Part shown: positions 25,543-35,260 of the stretch, one piece after another
Numbering within the stretch: the first letter of the stretch is position 1
How the letters are laid out: every line of letters starts with the position of its first letter
Assembly: GCA_913063325.1 (NCBI GenBank)
Contig: CAJXYE010000035.1
Span: 1 to 46,254 of the forward strand
Source: an uncultured Colwellia sp.
GTDB lineage: Bacteria > Pseudomonadota > Gammaproteobacteria > Enterobacterales > Alteromonadaceae
Reading direction: 5' to 3'
DNA: 46,254 bases
Position numbers and translations under genes: made by a program
Notes under the pieces: generated by a model
Database searches by the model: none
Told to the model about the DNA's origin: nothing
Seen by the model: the letters and a program-made list of their open reading frames with translations, nothing else

Positions 25543-26256
25543 TTATCGTTCAATAAAAGGAATTTTTTCACATAAATTTAAATCTAACTGACCGAGGTTG
25601 AGCGAAAAACTCGCTTTATAGGCAATTATTTCAACCCCTGAAATGTGAGCTTCTTTAAGTAAGCTTGCATACGTTGGGTCAACATGACTCGCGACAGATA
25701 CATCATTAATACCACTATGTAATACGGCAAAAAATAATACCGCTCTATGGCCCTGTTCGACCATATCCATTAATTCACGTAAATGTTTTTGTCCGCGAGT
25801 GGTAACTGCGTCAGGGAAATAGCCATGGTCGCTGTCTAATAATGTCACTGATTTAACTTCAATATAAGTGTCAGGGGCATGATCATAAGTGGCTAAAAAA
25901 TCAACGCGACTATTTTCATTGCCATATTTAACTTCTCGTTTTAATTGAGTGAAATTAGCTAACTCACTGATCAAGCCTTTATTTAATGCTTCTTCGACTA
26001 ACTGGTTGGCCCGTAAAGTGTTTACGCATATAAAGTGCTCAGCTTGGGTTTGAGTGATTTCCCAGCTAAATGGGTATTTTCGCTTAGTGTTGGTTGAGGT
26101 GCTATACCAAACAGTATCGTCAGGCTCAGCACAACCTTTCATTGCACCAGTATTGGCACAATGGATGGTTGTTTCCTCGCCGTTATTAAGTGTAATATCG
26201 GCTAGAAAACGTTTATAACGCTTAATTAATTTGGCGGGTTGTAATTGAAGTATCAT
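25543..26256 (-). CDS. sfsA: SfsA, sugar fermentation stimulation protein homologue
   Basis: A 237-residue protein of the SfsA family. [45 protein letters not shown] is the N-terminal OB-like part; the C-terminal nuclease-like core has [37 protein letters not shown] and AVLFFAVLH, with acidic residues and Lys in an ExK arrangement. Originally named for an effect on maltose gene expression; biochemical role is not settled. Length equals E. coli SfsA (234). Placed upstream of dksA as in E. coli, with a 276 base gap. Confidence 0.95.
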   Translation of the reverse strand: MILQLQPAKLIKRYKRFLADITLNNGEETTIHCANTGAMKGCAEPDDTVWYSTSTNTKRKYPFSWEITQTQAEHFICVNTLRANQLVEEALNKGLISELANFTQLKREVKYGNENSRVDFLATYDHAPDTYIEVKSVTLLDSDHGYFPDAVTTRGQKHLRELMDMVEQGHRAVLFFAVLHSGINDVSVASHVDPTYASLLKEAHISGVEIIAYKASFSLNLGQLDLNLCEKIPFIER

Positions 26257-26316
26257 TTTAAAATTAGCTAACTATTTTTTCTCATCATAGCGTAATTTAT
26301 TACAGACCTGATCACT

Positions 26317-26760
26317 TTAATTAACTAATGCAGTATTTCGGCATTTATTCTTTAATAAATTTTCTTGTTCTACAAAGCCATTGAGCCAATCGGTTGCACT
26401 GTTACTATCACTAAAAACATGGAACTCTATTTGACAGTCTTGGTAGATGCGTTGTAATTGCATTTGCTGTATATCAGCATAGGCACTATTTAAAATAACA
26501 ACTGCAATAGCGATCATACCTTTTTTTTGTCGATACTGTGTTGTTTCTCTTAATTGCTGTTCTGCATCAGGAGTAAAAATACTATTGCCACGAAAGGTGA
26601 TTAAGGAGCCCCAGGATTCACCATTCATTTTTTCAATCAATTGCTTTATATCTTGGTGATATTTTTCCATTGTAATGTCATTAAACGGTCCTTGTGCATC
26701 GACTAATAAAATATTGTTCTGTTGTTCAATAACATAACGTCCATGTGCCGGATATTGCAT
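26317..26760 (-). CDS. Hypothetical protein, SpoIIAA/STAS-like
   Basis: A 147-residue cytosolic protein. The pattern HGRYVIEQQNNILLVDAQGPFNDITMEKYHQDIKQLIEKMNGESWGSLITF, then FTPDAEQQLRETTQYRQKKGMIAIAVVILNS, looks like the alternating strand-helix layout of SpoIIAA-like/STAS proteins (LI.f.G..N.e......... ). I cannot assign a function; a link to lipid or membrane stress is only a guess from similar families. It lies between sfsA (60 bases) and the thioesterase gene, same strand. GAGGAAC upstream of ATG 26760 acts as the ribosome binding site. Confidence 0.62.
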   Translation of the reverse strand: MQYPAHGRYVIEQQNNILLVDAQGPFNDITMEKYHQDIKQLIEKMNGESWGSLITFRGNSIFTPDAEQQLRETTQYRQKKGMIAIAVVILNSAYADIQQMQLQRIYQDCQIEFHVFSDSNSATDWLNGFVEQENLLKNKCRNTALVN

Positions 26761-26937
26761 GATTGTTCCTCTTTGATTATCTCTGATTAATTAAGGGGGA
26801 ACATCTAGTAATAGCAGTCTTTTCAGAACTTACCAAGTAAGCATATAACTTTTTTTTTGCAAGTTTTTGGCTTGGTTTTTTATACTTTATCAATGATTTT
26901 TTTCAATTGTTGTCGGAGTGTCTGTTATTACGCTGTT

Positions 26938-27423
26938 TTACTTCCAGCCAAGCTGTTGTTCAAAATCTTGATCTAACTTTATAGCAAATTCTTTTGCATG
27001 CATTGCTACTTGCTCTAACTTTATTTCTTCTTCACTTTGTGGCTCATACTTACTGACTTTGACAGGGTATCCACTTTCATCAGTTGCCATAAAAGTAATA
27101 AAGCAGCGGTTAGTGACAACATAGCTATGTTCTTTAGGGTCGCAGGCGCGTACAACCACATAGATGTGCATACTACTGCGACCCGTGTGTACTATTTGTG
27201 CTGTTACCGTAATCATTTGCCCCACTAGTATAGGGCGAATGAAGCGGATGCCATTGGCTGAAATAGTCACACTGTAACGCTTACTCCATTTTGCTGCACA
27301 AGCATAAGATGCTTGGTCAATCCATTTCATCACCATGCCTCCGTGAACCTTACCGCCGAAGTTAACATCTGTTGGCTCAGCTAAGAAACAAAACTCAACT
27401 GTGTTATCGAGAGATTTTTTCAT
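26938..27423 (-). CDS. Acyl-CoA thioesterase (YciA/BFIT-like hot-dog fold)
   Basis: A 161-residue hot-dog-fold hydrolase of acyl-CoA esters. FCFLAEPTDVNFGGKVHGGMVMKWIDQASYACAAKWS carries the family motif with Asn-x-GG-x-xHGG and the catalytic Asp on the hot-dog helix; VGQMITVTAQIVHTGRSSMHIYVVVRA is the strand region that holds CoA. The C-terminal part (YEPQSEEEIKLEQVAMHAKEF) is helical. A single hot-dog domain of the length of YciA-type enzymes (130-170). Chain-length preference is unknown. It faces hrpB, with a 200 base divergent intergenic region that must hold both promoters. Confidence 0.88.
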   Translation of the reverse strand: MKKSLDNTVEFCFLAEPTDVNFGGKVHGGMVMKWIDQASYACAAKWSKRYSVTISANGIRFIRPILVGQMITVTAQIVHTGRSSMHIYVVVRACDPKEHSYVVTNRCFITFMATDESGYPVKVSKYEPQSEEEIKLEQVAMHAKEFAIKLDQDFEQQLGWK

Positions 27424-27625
27424 TTATCAATACCTAAAGAGCTATTATTGGCGGTTGGATTAATTATAGACAAAATCAATTGTTTATCGAGTTATCCATG
27501 TGGCCATTTAATATGCTTGCTTAGTCTATTTACAAATGTTCAATACATTCGTCTGTTTGGGAATATGCCCAACAAGTAATAATTGTTATGATGAGAGCCA
27601 TTTTACTCATAATTTTATTTTATCA

Positions 27626-30157
27626 ATGGCCGTAACACCTTCTTTACCTATAGAAGCAATTAAACAACAATTTTGCCAAGCGCTTGAACAGCAAAATACG
27701 CTTATATTATCGGCTCCCCCAGGGGCGGGTAAATCAACATGTTTACCTTTATGGCTGTTAAATTTGCCAAGTTTGGCGAATAAAAAAATATACTTGCTAC
27801 AACCTAGACGTTTAGCCGTTAAAAATATTGCCACGTTTTTAGCAAAACAGTTGCATGAAAAGGTTGGGGAAACCGTTGGTTATCGATTACGTAATGATAG
27901 CAAGACGTCATCGAATACACGCCTTGAAGTGATTACTGAAGGCATATTAACGCAGATTATTCAAAAAGATGCTGAGTTATTAGATACCGCATTAGTTGTG
28001 TTTGATGAATTTCATGAACGAAGCTTGCAAGGGGATTTAGCTTTTGCTCTTACCCGTGAAGTGCAGACAGAATTACGAGTTGATTTAAAAATACTGTTGA
28101 TGTCTGCAACGTTAGATATTGAGTATTTAAGTCAAGCATTGCCTGATGCTCACTTGTTAAATAGTGAGGGGCGAAGTTATCCAGTTGAAATCAGTTATCA
28201 AGCACCCAGAGCCCATCAACGTTGGCGTGACCATGCTTTAGCGGTGGTTAAAGATAAAATGTTTAATCATCAGGGATCCATCTTAGTATTTTTACCTGGT
28301 AGCGCCGACATTCGTTTTCTAGCTGGGCAATTAATCGCTCAGCAAAGCGAAGGTATGAAAGTTTGCCCGTTATTTGGTGAGTTGAGTTTAAAGGAGCAGC
28401 AACAAGCGATAGCACCTTGTGTAAATGGTCATAGGAAAATTGTTTTGGCGACTAATATAGCTGAAACATCACTAACCATTGACGGTATTGATCTTGTTAT
28501 TGATTGTGGACTTGAAAAAGTTGCTGTTTTTGATAGTGCTAGTTTGATGAATAAGCTCATGCAAAAACAGATATCCAAAGCTTCAGCAGTTCAAAGGGCA
28601 GGGCGAGCAGGGCGACTAATGCCCGGACACTGTATTCGTTTATACCCAAAAGATGACTTTGAGCGTAGACCTCTGCACAGCGTTAATGATATTCAACAAG
28701 CGGATATACTGCCAACACTTATTGAAGCAGCTCGATGGGGAGTCTCTACTTTAGCTGAATTACCCTTATTGGAATTACCCAGTAAAGTTAAGGAACAGCA
28801 AGCCTGGCAAGAATTACGAAGTCTGGCGATTGTTGACGATAAATTTTTACTAACCAAGCACGGTGAAAAAGCGTCTAAATTACCTTGCCACCCACGTTTT
28901 TCTCATATGATTTTAATGGCACAAACTCATGGGCAGAACTTAACGTTATTGGCTTGTTTAATTGCCTCTTTACTCGAAGAGCGTGATATTTTAAAAGGCG
29001 AACAGGCGAGATATGATTGTGATCTCATTCATCGATTGCAACTACTGACTCAGCATAAGAGCAATAAAGACCCTTTATTAGAGCGAATTATACAACAAGC
29101 AAATCGACTGGCTCAAAATGTACAATTGCGCTTTAGCGTGCATTCATTGGATTTAACGAAAACAGGTTTACTACTTGCTTATGCCTACCCGGAACGCGTT
29201 GCGAAATCTCGAGGAAATCATGGTGATTTTATTTGCGTTAATGGCAAGGGAGTATCTGTTAATGAGCAAGATGCTTTAGCAGGAGAAGACTTTATTGTTA
29301 TCGCTCAAACCAGCCTACAAGCAAGCCAATTAAATGTCAGGTTAGCGGGTCAAATTAGCTTGGAAGAAATTACCACTACTTTTTCTGCACAAATAAAGCA
29401 GCAAGACATCGCAAATTTTGATAATAAGAGCGGAAGATTAATCGCTAAAAGACAAACATCATTAGGAGCAATTGTTTTATCGGAAAAACCATTGAAACAA
29501 GAGGTCACGGCTGAAACCATTAGCACTATGTGGTGTGCCTTGTTGAAAAAGAAAGGCTTGAGTTTTTTATCTTGGCGGGCTGATGATTTAGCCCTTAAAG
29601 CGCGTTGGCAGTGGCTGAATAAGTACTTCCCAGAATATAATCTAGCGGTTATCGATGACGGTCTATTATTAAATAAACTAACAACTTGGTTTGCTCCTTT
29701 TGTTGGCGGGGTAAAAAATAAAGCGCAGCTCGACAAGTTGGACTTATCACAGATGTTATTATCTTTGCTTAGTTATCAACAACAACAAATATTAAACCAA
29801 GCGGCGCCTACGGTTTTTATTGGACCAACAGGCAGGAATTGCCCAATTAGTTATTCTCTAGATGAATCACCAAAAGTTTCATTACCAATGCAAGAATTAT
29901 ATGGCCTGACCATAACACCCTGTATTGGTGCTATTAATGGCATAAGTAAACAAAATCAAAGTATCCCTTTGTTGTTAGAATTACTTTCTCCTGCGCAACG
30001 GCCCATTCAAGTAACACAAGATTTAGTTAAATTCTGGTCTGGGAGTTATCAAGCTGTGCAAAAAGATATGAAAAGTCGTTACCCTAGGCATTATTGGCCA
30101 GATGATCCTGTTAATGCAAAAGCAACCAATAAAATGAAGCGCCATATAAAAGAATAA
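27626..30157 (+). CDS. hrpB: ATP-dependent helicase HrpB
   Basis: An 843-residue DEAH-family helicase. The start is taken at ATG 27626 (MAVTPSLPIEAIKQQF); the longer TTG/ATG frame from 27536 encodes an atypical leader. Motif I is LSAPPGAGKSTCLP, motif Ia YLLQPRRLAVKN, motif II DEFHERS (DEFH variant, typical of HrpB), motif III MSATLD, motif V TNIAETSLTIDG, and motif VI QRAGRAGR. The C-terminal region, ending near KSRYPRHYWPDDP, is the HrpB-specific domain. Length matches E. coli HrpB (about 810-820). RNA remodelling is presumed; no phenotype is established. It lies 84 bases upstream of mrcB, as in E. coli. Confidence 0.96.
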   Translation: MAVTPSLPIEAIKQQFCQALEQQNTLILSAPPGAGKSTCLPLWLLNLPSLANKKIYLLQPRRLAVKNIATFLAKQLHEKVGETVGYRLRNDSKTSSNTRLEVITEGILTQIIQKDAELLDTALVVFDEFHERSLQGDLAFALTREVQTELRVDLKILLMSATLDIEYLSQALPDAHLLNSEGRSYPVEISYQAPRAHQRWRDHALAVVKDKMFNHQGSILVFLPGSADIRFLAGQLIAQQSEGMKVCPLFGELSLKEQQQAIAPCVNGHRKIVLATNIAETSLTIDGIDLVIDCGLEKVAVFDSASLMNKLMQKQISKASAVQRAGRAGRLMPGHCIRLYPKDDFERRPLHSVNDIQQADILPTLIEAARWGVSTLAELPLLELPSKVKEQQAWQELRSLAIVDDKFLLTKHGEKASKLPCHPRFSHMILMAQTHGQNLTLLACLIASLLEERDILKGEQARYDCDLIHRLQLLTQHKSNKDPLLERIIQQANRLAQNVQLRFSVHSLDLTKTGLLLAYAYPERVAKSRGNHGDFICVNGKGVSVNEQDALAGEDFIVIAQTSLQASQLNVRLAGQISLEEITTTFSAQIKQQDIANFDNKSGRLIAKRQTSLGAIVLSEKPLKQEVTAETISTMWCALLKKKGLSFLSWRADDLALKARWQWLNKYFPEYNLAVIDDGLLLNKLTTWFAPFVGGVKNKAQLDKLDLSQMLLSLLSYQQQQILNQAAPTVFIGPTGRNCPISYSLDESPKVSLPMQELYGLTITPCIGAINGISKQNQSIPLLLELLSPAQRPIQVTQDLVKFWSGSYQAVQKDMKSRYPRHYWPDDPVNAKATNKMKRHIKE

Positions 30158-30241
30158 TTGGTTTTAAAGCTGAGAATGTTAAATTTTAAGCAGAAAAAAT
30201 AATCAGTAAATACCAACCGCTCCCAAAGTATATTAAAAACT

Positions 30242-32551
30242 ATGTCGATAAAAAAAATAAAAAAAACTAGTGTCTCAACTAATAAAAAAAATTTAATGTT
30301 ACGTCGAATATTAATAACTTTGGGTAAACTCGTTATTGCTAGCCTATTTACCTTAGCAATATATTCTATTTACCTTGACGCTAAGGTCAGAAAAAAGTTT
30401 GAAGGACAGCGTTGGCATGTGCCTGTTCAAGTTTATGGCCAAATAAAAACATTACAGCTAGGTGAGCAGGAAAGTATAGAGGAAATAGCCCAGTCACTAA
30501 AAATTAATGGTTATCAGAAGGTAAGATTTACCACTCGAGCAGGGCAATTTTCTCAATCGAAAGCACGTTTAAATATTTTTCAACGTGCTTTCGATTTTGC
30601 TAGTGGCTCAAGTACGGCACAACAACTTAGCATTGAAGTTGTTAATGGTATTGTTACTTCGCTGAGTGTTGATGGCCAAATTGTTGCCACATTAATGCTT
30701 GAACCACAACTATTAGCGCGCTTAGTACCTGATAATAAGGAAGATCGCATACTTGTATCTCTAGAAGAGCTTCCTAGTCAATTGATTGATACATTGCTGT
30801 TAATTGAAGATCGTGATTTTTATCATCATCATGGCGTTTCTCCTGTGGGAATTTTTAGAGCTTTATTCCAGAATATTCGTGCGGGACGTACAGTACAAGG
30901 CGGCAGTACCTTAACCCAACAGTTGGCAAAAAATATGTTTCTTAACAGAGAACGAACACTTTCTCGAAAAGTTAAAGAAGCGCTAATGGCTGTGATTTTG
31001 GAGCTAAGATATAGTAAAGACCAGTTACTCGAAGCTTACATTAATGAAGTCTATTTGGGGCAGAACTATGCTAATGGCGTGTATGGTTTTGGTTTGGCTG
31101 CGCAGTTTTATTTTGGAAAAAATATTAATGCATTAAGCCATGGTCAAATGGCTTTACTGATAGCCCAAGTTAAAGGGCCCAGTTATTACGACCCGTGGCG
31201 TCATCCTGAACGCGCGATAGAGCGTCGAGACCTGATCCTTAGGCTTATGTTTGAGCAACACTTATTATCATTGGCTGATTTTGAACAAGCCGCTGAATCT
31301 GCGTTATCTATTAGGTCGCATAGGCGGTTAGCTAAAAAAAATTACCCTGCTTATTTACAGCTCGTTAAGGCAGAGCTTAATCAACATTTATCAAGTTTTG
31401 CCCAAAAATCTGGTATTAAAGTCTTTACTGGCTTTTCACATCGAAGTCAGCAGCTTTTAGAGCAAAGTATTACTCAACAGTTGCCTTTACTTGAGAGTAA
31501 ATACCAACAAAAAGATTTAGAAGCTGCAATGGTCGTTACCGACATTGCTACGGGTGAAATTAGAGCACTGGTTGGTGGTAGAGAAAGTGGATATGCTGGC
31601 TTTAATCGTGCACTTAATGCAAAGCGTCATATTGGTTCACTAATTAAACCGGCAATTTATGTTGCTGCACTTGAGCGTTATCAAGAATATAATTTTGCCA
31701 CCATTTTGGATGACAAAGCGATTACCTTAAGAAATGGTTCGGGTAAAAAATGGCAGCCTAAAAACTATGATGGAAAACATAAAGGACAAGTGTCGTTAAT
31801 CGAGGCGTTAGTTTATTCCCTTAATATACCAACGATTAATCTTGGCATGAGTTTAGGCTTAGATAGTGTAGCTGAGGCGATTAAAACACTAGGATATCAG
31901 CATAAACCCCAAATGCGTCCTTCAGTTTTACTCGGTGCAGTTAACATGTCGCCATTGGAAATTAATCAATTATATTTAACAATTGCTAATAGAGGTTATT
32001 ACCAAAAGAGCCATACCATCACTGAAATACTTTCTTCAAAAAATGAAACGCTTTGGAAAAAAGAGCAGTCAAGTGAGCAGCGTTTATCAAATAATGCTGC
32101 CTACCTACTAGATTATGCTTTAGAGCAAGTGACTCAGGTAGGCACTGCTAGATCACTGACTTGGCGTTTAAATAATAAAAAAATAGCGGGTAAAACGGGT
32201 ACAAGTAATGCCTTACGAGATAGTTGGTTTATCGGTTATGACAATAAGCACTTAGTAACAACTTGGTTAGGAAAAGATAATAATAAGCCTACCGGCCTAA
32301 CGGGAAGTAGTGGTGCCTTGCCTTTATTCGCTAGTTTCATGAAAAAACAGGGCATTGTAGATAAAGTTGTCAAACAGCCTGAGGGTATAGTTGTTACTCT
32401 TTTTGAGCAACAGACGGGTAATGCCGTTACACAAGAGTGCGCTAACACCGTAACTTATCCTGCGGTGCAAGATTCAATAGTTATTTCTAAGCAGTGCTTA
32501 CTAGAAAAAGAAGATAATAGGTCTTGGTTTGAAAAAGTTTTTGGCGAGTAG
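30242..32551 (+). CDS. mrcB: Penicillin-binding protein 1B
   Basis: A 769-residue bifunctional peptidoglycan synthase. Residues about 20-45 (RRILITLGKLVIASLFTLAIYSIYLD) are the single membrane anchor. The UB2H-like segment follows. The glycosyltransferase domain has EDRDFYHHHGVSP, with the catalytic Glu, and GGSTLTQQLAKNMFL, then KVKEALMAVILELRYSKDQLLEAYINEVYLGQ. The transpeptidase has HIGSLIKPAIYV (SxxK serine), YSLNIPT (SxN) and AGKTGTSNA (KTG). Slightly shorter than E. coli PBP1b (844), mainly at both ends. It is in the same direction as hrpB and a hairpin follows it. Confidence 0.96.
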   Translation: MSIKKIKKTSVSTNKKNLMLRRILITLGKLVIASLFTLAIYSIYLDAKVRKKFEGQRWHVPVQVYGQIKTLQLGEQESIEEIAQSLKINGYQKVRFTTRAGQFSQSKARLNIFQRAFDFASGSSTAQQLSIEVVNGIVTSLSVDGQIVATLMLEPQLLARLVPDNKEDRILVSLEELPSQLIDTLLLIEDRDFYHHHGVSPVGIFRALFQNIRAGRTVQGGSTLTQQLAKNMFLNRERTLSRKVKEALMAVILELRYSKDQLLEAYINEVYLGQNYANGVYGFGLAAQFYFGKNINALSHGQMALLIAQVKGPSYYDPWRHPERAIERRDLILRLMFEQHLLSLADFEQAAESALSIRSHRRLAKKNYPAYLQLVKAELNQHLSSFAQKSGIKVFTGFSHRSQQLLEQSITQQLPLLESKYQQKDLEAAMVVTDIATGEIRALVGGRESGYAGFNRALNAKRHIGSLIKPAIYVAALERYQEYNFATILDDKAITLRNGSGKKWQPKNYDGKHKGQVSLIEALVYSLNIPTINLGMSLGLDSVAEAIKTLGYQHKPQMRPSVLLGAVNMSPLEINQLYLTIANRGYYQKSHTITEILSSKNETLWKKEQSSEQRLSNNAAYLLDYALEQVTQVGTARSLTWRLNNKKIAGKTGTSNALRDSWFIGYDNKHLVTTWLGKDNNKPTGLTGSSGALPLFASFMKKQGIVDKVVKQPEGIVVTLFEQQTGNAVTQECANTVTYPAVQDSIVISKQCLLEKEDNRSWFEKVFGE

Positions 32552-32690
32552 TAGGTTGTTTAGTCAAGTCAATGTAGACAGGTTGAGTCTCGTTTAGAGC
32601 GAGTGAAAGCATTGAATTATGATAACTATATTGCAGTAACATTTATTATTTCTAGGAAATATATTTACTTAGCAAAATACAGGTAAATAT

Positions 32691-32726
32691 GAACGCTCAA
32701 GAATATCCTGTTGAGCGTTCTTATTT
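32691..32726. terminator. Hairpin between mrcB and a convergent gene
   Basis: GAACGCTCAA (32691-32700) and TTGAGCGTTC (32711-32720) pair perfectly around a 10-base loop, followed by TTATTT. It lies 140 bases after mrcB and 10 bases after the end of the convergent DUF3718-like gene on the other strand, so it could end both transcripts. Confidence 0.65.
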
Positions 32727-32736
32727 AGCCATCATA

Positions 32737-33081
32737 TTAAAAAGTTACTTTTACTTTTGTTAATGCGGCAACATCGGTGATGTTTACTTTACCTATACTT
32801 CTTTGTAATTTTGCTGCAGTTTTATCTGCGCCATAGCTTTGTGCAAAACTGATAACGTCTTCACCATTACACATTAATTTTAATGCAACGGTTTTAGTTT
32901 TTAAGCGGTATGATTTAGTTGTGCCATTAAGCTTTATTAGACTATTACTTTTAGCGGCTTTACAAACATCTATTAGGGCTTTTTCCATATAAGGCGACAT
33001 TGCTGCTTGGCTTGGTAAACTCATTGCTAATACAGGTAAAGAAGCGGCAAGTGCAAGTAATGTTTTTTTGAAAGTAGTCAT
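32737..33081 (-). CDS. Exported DUF3718-family protein
   Basis: A 114-residue secreted or periplasmic protein. Residues 1-27 are a signal peptide (KKTLLALAASLPVLAMSLPSQA, cleavage after AxA-like SQA). The mature part has two Cys (DVCKAAKSN and LMCNGEDV) that probably form a disulfide; the pattern of a Cys after a helix, then LMCNG..V..FA matches the DUF3718 family of marine gammaproteobacteria. Function unknown. A basic tail (KVKVTF) ends it. CTGGAGAATT lies before ATG 33081 as ribosome binding site. It stands alone, convergent with mrcB. Confidence 0.75.
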   Translation of the reverse strand: MTTFKKTLLALAASLPVLAMSLPSQAAMSPYMEKALIDVCKAAKSNSLIKLNGTTKSYRLKTKTVALKLMCNGEDVISFAQSYGADKTAAKLQRSIGKVNITDVAALTKVKVTF

Positions 33082-33555
33082 GGTAATTCTCCAGAGTGTT
33101 ATTGTATATCGTTAGTGTTTTTTACGGCCTCGTTATGTAAGGCACATCATAATAGTGGACTCTTTTTAGTTAAAAGTTGTAACCATTTACCCAGAGGATG
33201 TAAGTAAAAATCCAGTATTTTAAGGTGTATGTTTTGTAAGTGATTGATTGTAAGTTTATTCAGCAGTAAACTTTGTTTAACACTGACATTAATATTTACA
33301 TTTAGTGTTATTTTGACATACGAAAGTAGCTGTAGATGTGATTAAACTTGCGATGATTGCCCTGTTTATAAAAATTTATTTGGCGACACATCGTTTAAAA
33401 TTACTACGGTAACTGGTTTTATATACAGTTTTCGGTTTGGTTATGTTATTGTGACTAAAATAATTCGGGTAAAAGTTAATTTAATACTTAGGTATTATTA
33501 TTTTTACAGTGTGATGAGTCTTTAATAAGCTCAATAGGTAGAGGTGGGGAAACTA
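33082..33555. promoter_or_regulatory. Intergenic region with a LexA-like box ahead of yebG
   Basis: The 474 bases between the divergent DUF3718 gene and yebG contain CTGGTTTTATATACAG at 33413-33428. This matches the LexA consensus CTGT-N8-ACAG except for one base (G for T at position 4) and has an A+T-rich core. It is 128 bases before the yebG ATG. Nothing else recognisable was found in this stretch. Confidence 0.7.
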
Positions 33556-33909
33556 ATGGCAGTTGAAAGTCGGTTTGTAGTAATTAGAAACGGGGTAGAG
33601 GCGAAAACATTTATGGATAAGAAATCAGCTGATGAATATGACAAAATGTTGGATATGGCCGATAACTTAAGCCAGATGTTCTCCCAATCATCGGTAGAGT
33701 TAAGTGATAGTGCCAATGAAGAGTTAAGTATTTTCTTAGCACAGCATAGAGAAGAGGTACTTGTTGCACTACTCGCTAAAAAGGCGCCAAAAATCGCAGT
33801 TAAAAAGTCAGTTGAAAAAACAGCTGAAGTTTCTAATCTTGAGGTGGTTGATAAGGAAGAAAAAAAATTAGCGACTAAAGCTAAAAAAAGCAAGGTTAAA
33901 GTAGCCTAG
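33556..33909 (+). CDS. yebG: YebG-family DNA damage-inducible protein
   Basis: A 117-residue protein. MAVESRFVVIRNGVEAKTFMDKKSADEYDKMLDMADNL matches the YebG start, and the family domain continues to about residue 80 (IFLAQHREEVLVALLAKKAP). The tail is Lys/Ala rich (KSVEKTAEVSN ... ATKAKKSKVKVA), longer and more basic than in E. coli YebG (96 residues), and could bind nucleic acid. The start at ATG 33556 has GAGG upstream; GTG 33544 adds only four residues. In E. coli yebG is SOS-induced; a LexA-like box upstream here agrees. Role in DNA damage response is not known in detail. Confidence 0.85.
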   Translation: MAVESRFVVIRNGVEAKTFMDKKSADEYDKMLDMADNLSQMFSQSSVELSDSANEELSIFLAQHREEVLVALLAKKAPKIAVKKSVEKTAEVSNLEVVDKEEKKLATKAKKSKVKVA

Positions 33910-34037
33910 CCTCATCGTCCTGATCACTTATAAGAAAAATCCTTACTTCAATTCAGCGCCTTAAATTGAAGTGGCTCAAGTAATCTGAAACATCTATTTT
34001 GATTAGTAACGGGTATAACGTATTGTGATATTTTTTT

Positions 34038-34793
34038 ATGCTTGAATATCAACTTATTCGCAGTAAGCGTAGGAAAACACTCTCCTTACAAGTTCGACAT
34101 GGTCATGTGACTGTGAGAGCGCCTCATTATATATCATCAGCCTTCATTGATACTTTTATTCAAGAGAAGAATGCTTGGTTGCGCACCAAATTAGCTGAGC
34201 AACAAGAAGCATTAGAGTTTTGTGACTTTACCCAAGGATCAAGTTTATTGTTCTTAGGTGAGCAGCTCACGTTAAATATCTGTTCGGCAAAACAATCTAC
34301 TGTATTTATTGATAGCCCCTTAGTCAGTGAAGTTGAATTATATAGTGACTATAAGCCGTCTTTGAGGCAACTTAATGTTGTTATCAGTGAAAGAGTAAGC
34401 GCTAAGTTAACTGAGCCCCTAGTTAGGGCTAAACGGGTTAAAAAATTACTAGAAACTTATTTTAAGCAACAGGCCGAACAATTATTTATTGAGCGTCTTG
34501 AACTTCTAAGTAATCAAACATCTTTAATTCCGACAAAAGTAACTGTTCGTCAATACCGCGCACGTTGGGGGAGTTGCAATAACCGAGGTGAATTAAGCCT
34601 TAATTACCTTTTAATCATGGCGCCAGTATTTGTAATTGATTATGTGATTATTCATGAGTTATGCCACCTAGAACATTTAAATCACTCTAAATCTTTTTGG
34701 AAACTTGTTGAACAATACTGTCCAAACTACCAAATAGCCAAGAAATGGCTTAAAACCCACCAATCACAATTGCATTGGCAAAATTTGAGATAA
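34038..34793 (+). CDS. YgjP-like zinc metallopeptidase
   Basis: A 251-residue protein of the YgjP/DUF45 metallopeptidase family. The start SKRRKTLSLQVRHGHVTVRAPHYIS is typical; RWGSCNNRGELSLNYLLIMAPVFVIDYVIIHELCHLEHLNHSKSFW is the hallmark, with H-E-L-C-H as zinc-binding HExxH and a downstream His/Asn-His-S-x-FW as the third ligand region. Cytosolic, no signal. Natural substrates are unknown; the fold is that of SprT/WLM-like metalloproteases, some of which act on protein-DNA crosslinks. It lies 128 bases after yebG in the same direction, an interesting pairing with an SOS-type gene, but co-regulation is not proven. A small 9 bp hairpin (33945-33972) lies between them. Confidence 0.88.
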   Translation: MLEYQLIRSKRRKTLSLQVRHGHVTVRAPHYISSAFIDTFIQEKNAWLRTKLAEQQEALEFCDFTQGSSLLFLGEQLTLNICSAKQSTVFIDSPLVSEVELYSDYKPSLRQLNVVISERVSAKLTEPLVRAKRVKKLLETYFKQQAEQLFIERLELLSNQTSLIPTKVTVRQYRARWGSCNNRGELSLNYLLIMAPVFVIDYVIIHELCHLEHLNHSKSFWKLVEQYCPNYQIAKKWLKTHQSQLHWQNLR

Positions 34794-35260
34794 AGATAAC
34801 AAAATACTCAAAGATCAATGGTATTCATCACCAAATTAGACAAAACACTAACCGTTAACTACACTTTTTTGTGTCCCCATAAATTATAATTACTGTCATT
34901 AACTATCTTTATTTCTATTTAACTTGATAAGGCATCGTAATGAAAATTAATTTACATAGTATCCAGATTTCAGCTGTTTATGTTTCCTCTGCATTTTTAT
35001 CTCTTGCATGTGCTTCATTTGTGCTTGGCGGCTAATTTAAGCTAAGTCGAACATCTCATGTTTTAATGCAAGTTACCTTGTTATTTATCCCCCTCCAGTT
35101 ACTTGAAAAGTACTGTAATTTCACGTAATTACATTTTAATGTCTCATGTATACAAAATATCTTCACAATAGTGTTAAAAAAATGAAATTGTTGATTAACA
35201 ATTGCTTTTTTTTAAGGTAAATTATTGTTTATAGAATAATAAAATAAGGTTACCCCTCTT
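34794..35260. other. Intergenic region, mostly empty
   Basis: The 467 bases between the metallopeptidase gene and the CheY-like gene hold one short hydrophobic frame (34940-35035, listed separately). The last 110 bases before the receiver gene are very A+T rich. No promoter, repeat or RNA gene could be called with confidence. Confidence 0.5.
34940..35035 (+). CDS. Possible small hydrophobic protein (31 residues)
   Basis: ATG at 34940 with AAGG eight bases upstream opens a frame of 31 residues: MKINLHSIQISAVYVSSAFL, then SLACASFVLGG, and TAA. The sequence has a short polar start, then a hydrophobic stretch (SAVYVSSAFLSLACASFVLGG) of membrane-span length. The ribosome binding site and hydrophobic character fit a small membrane protein, but a frame of this size can arise by chance. 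No neighbour explains its role. Confidence 0.3.
   Translation: MKINLHSIQISAVYVSSAFLSLACASFVLGG

Noticed and set aside
29350..29736. 128-codon frame opposite hrpB
   Set aside because: Antisense shadow of a clear helicase gene, without its own signals.
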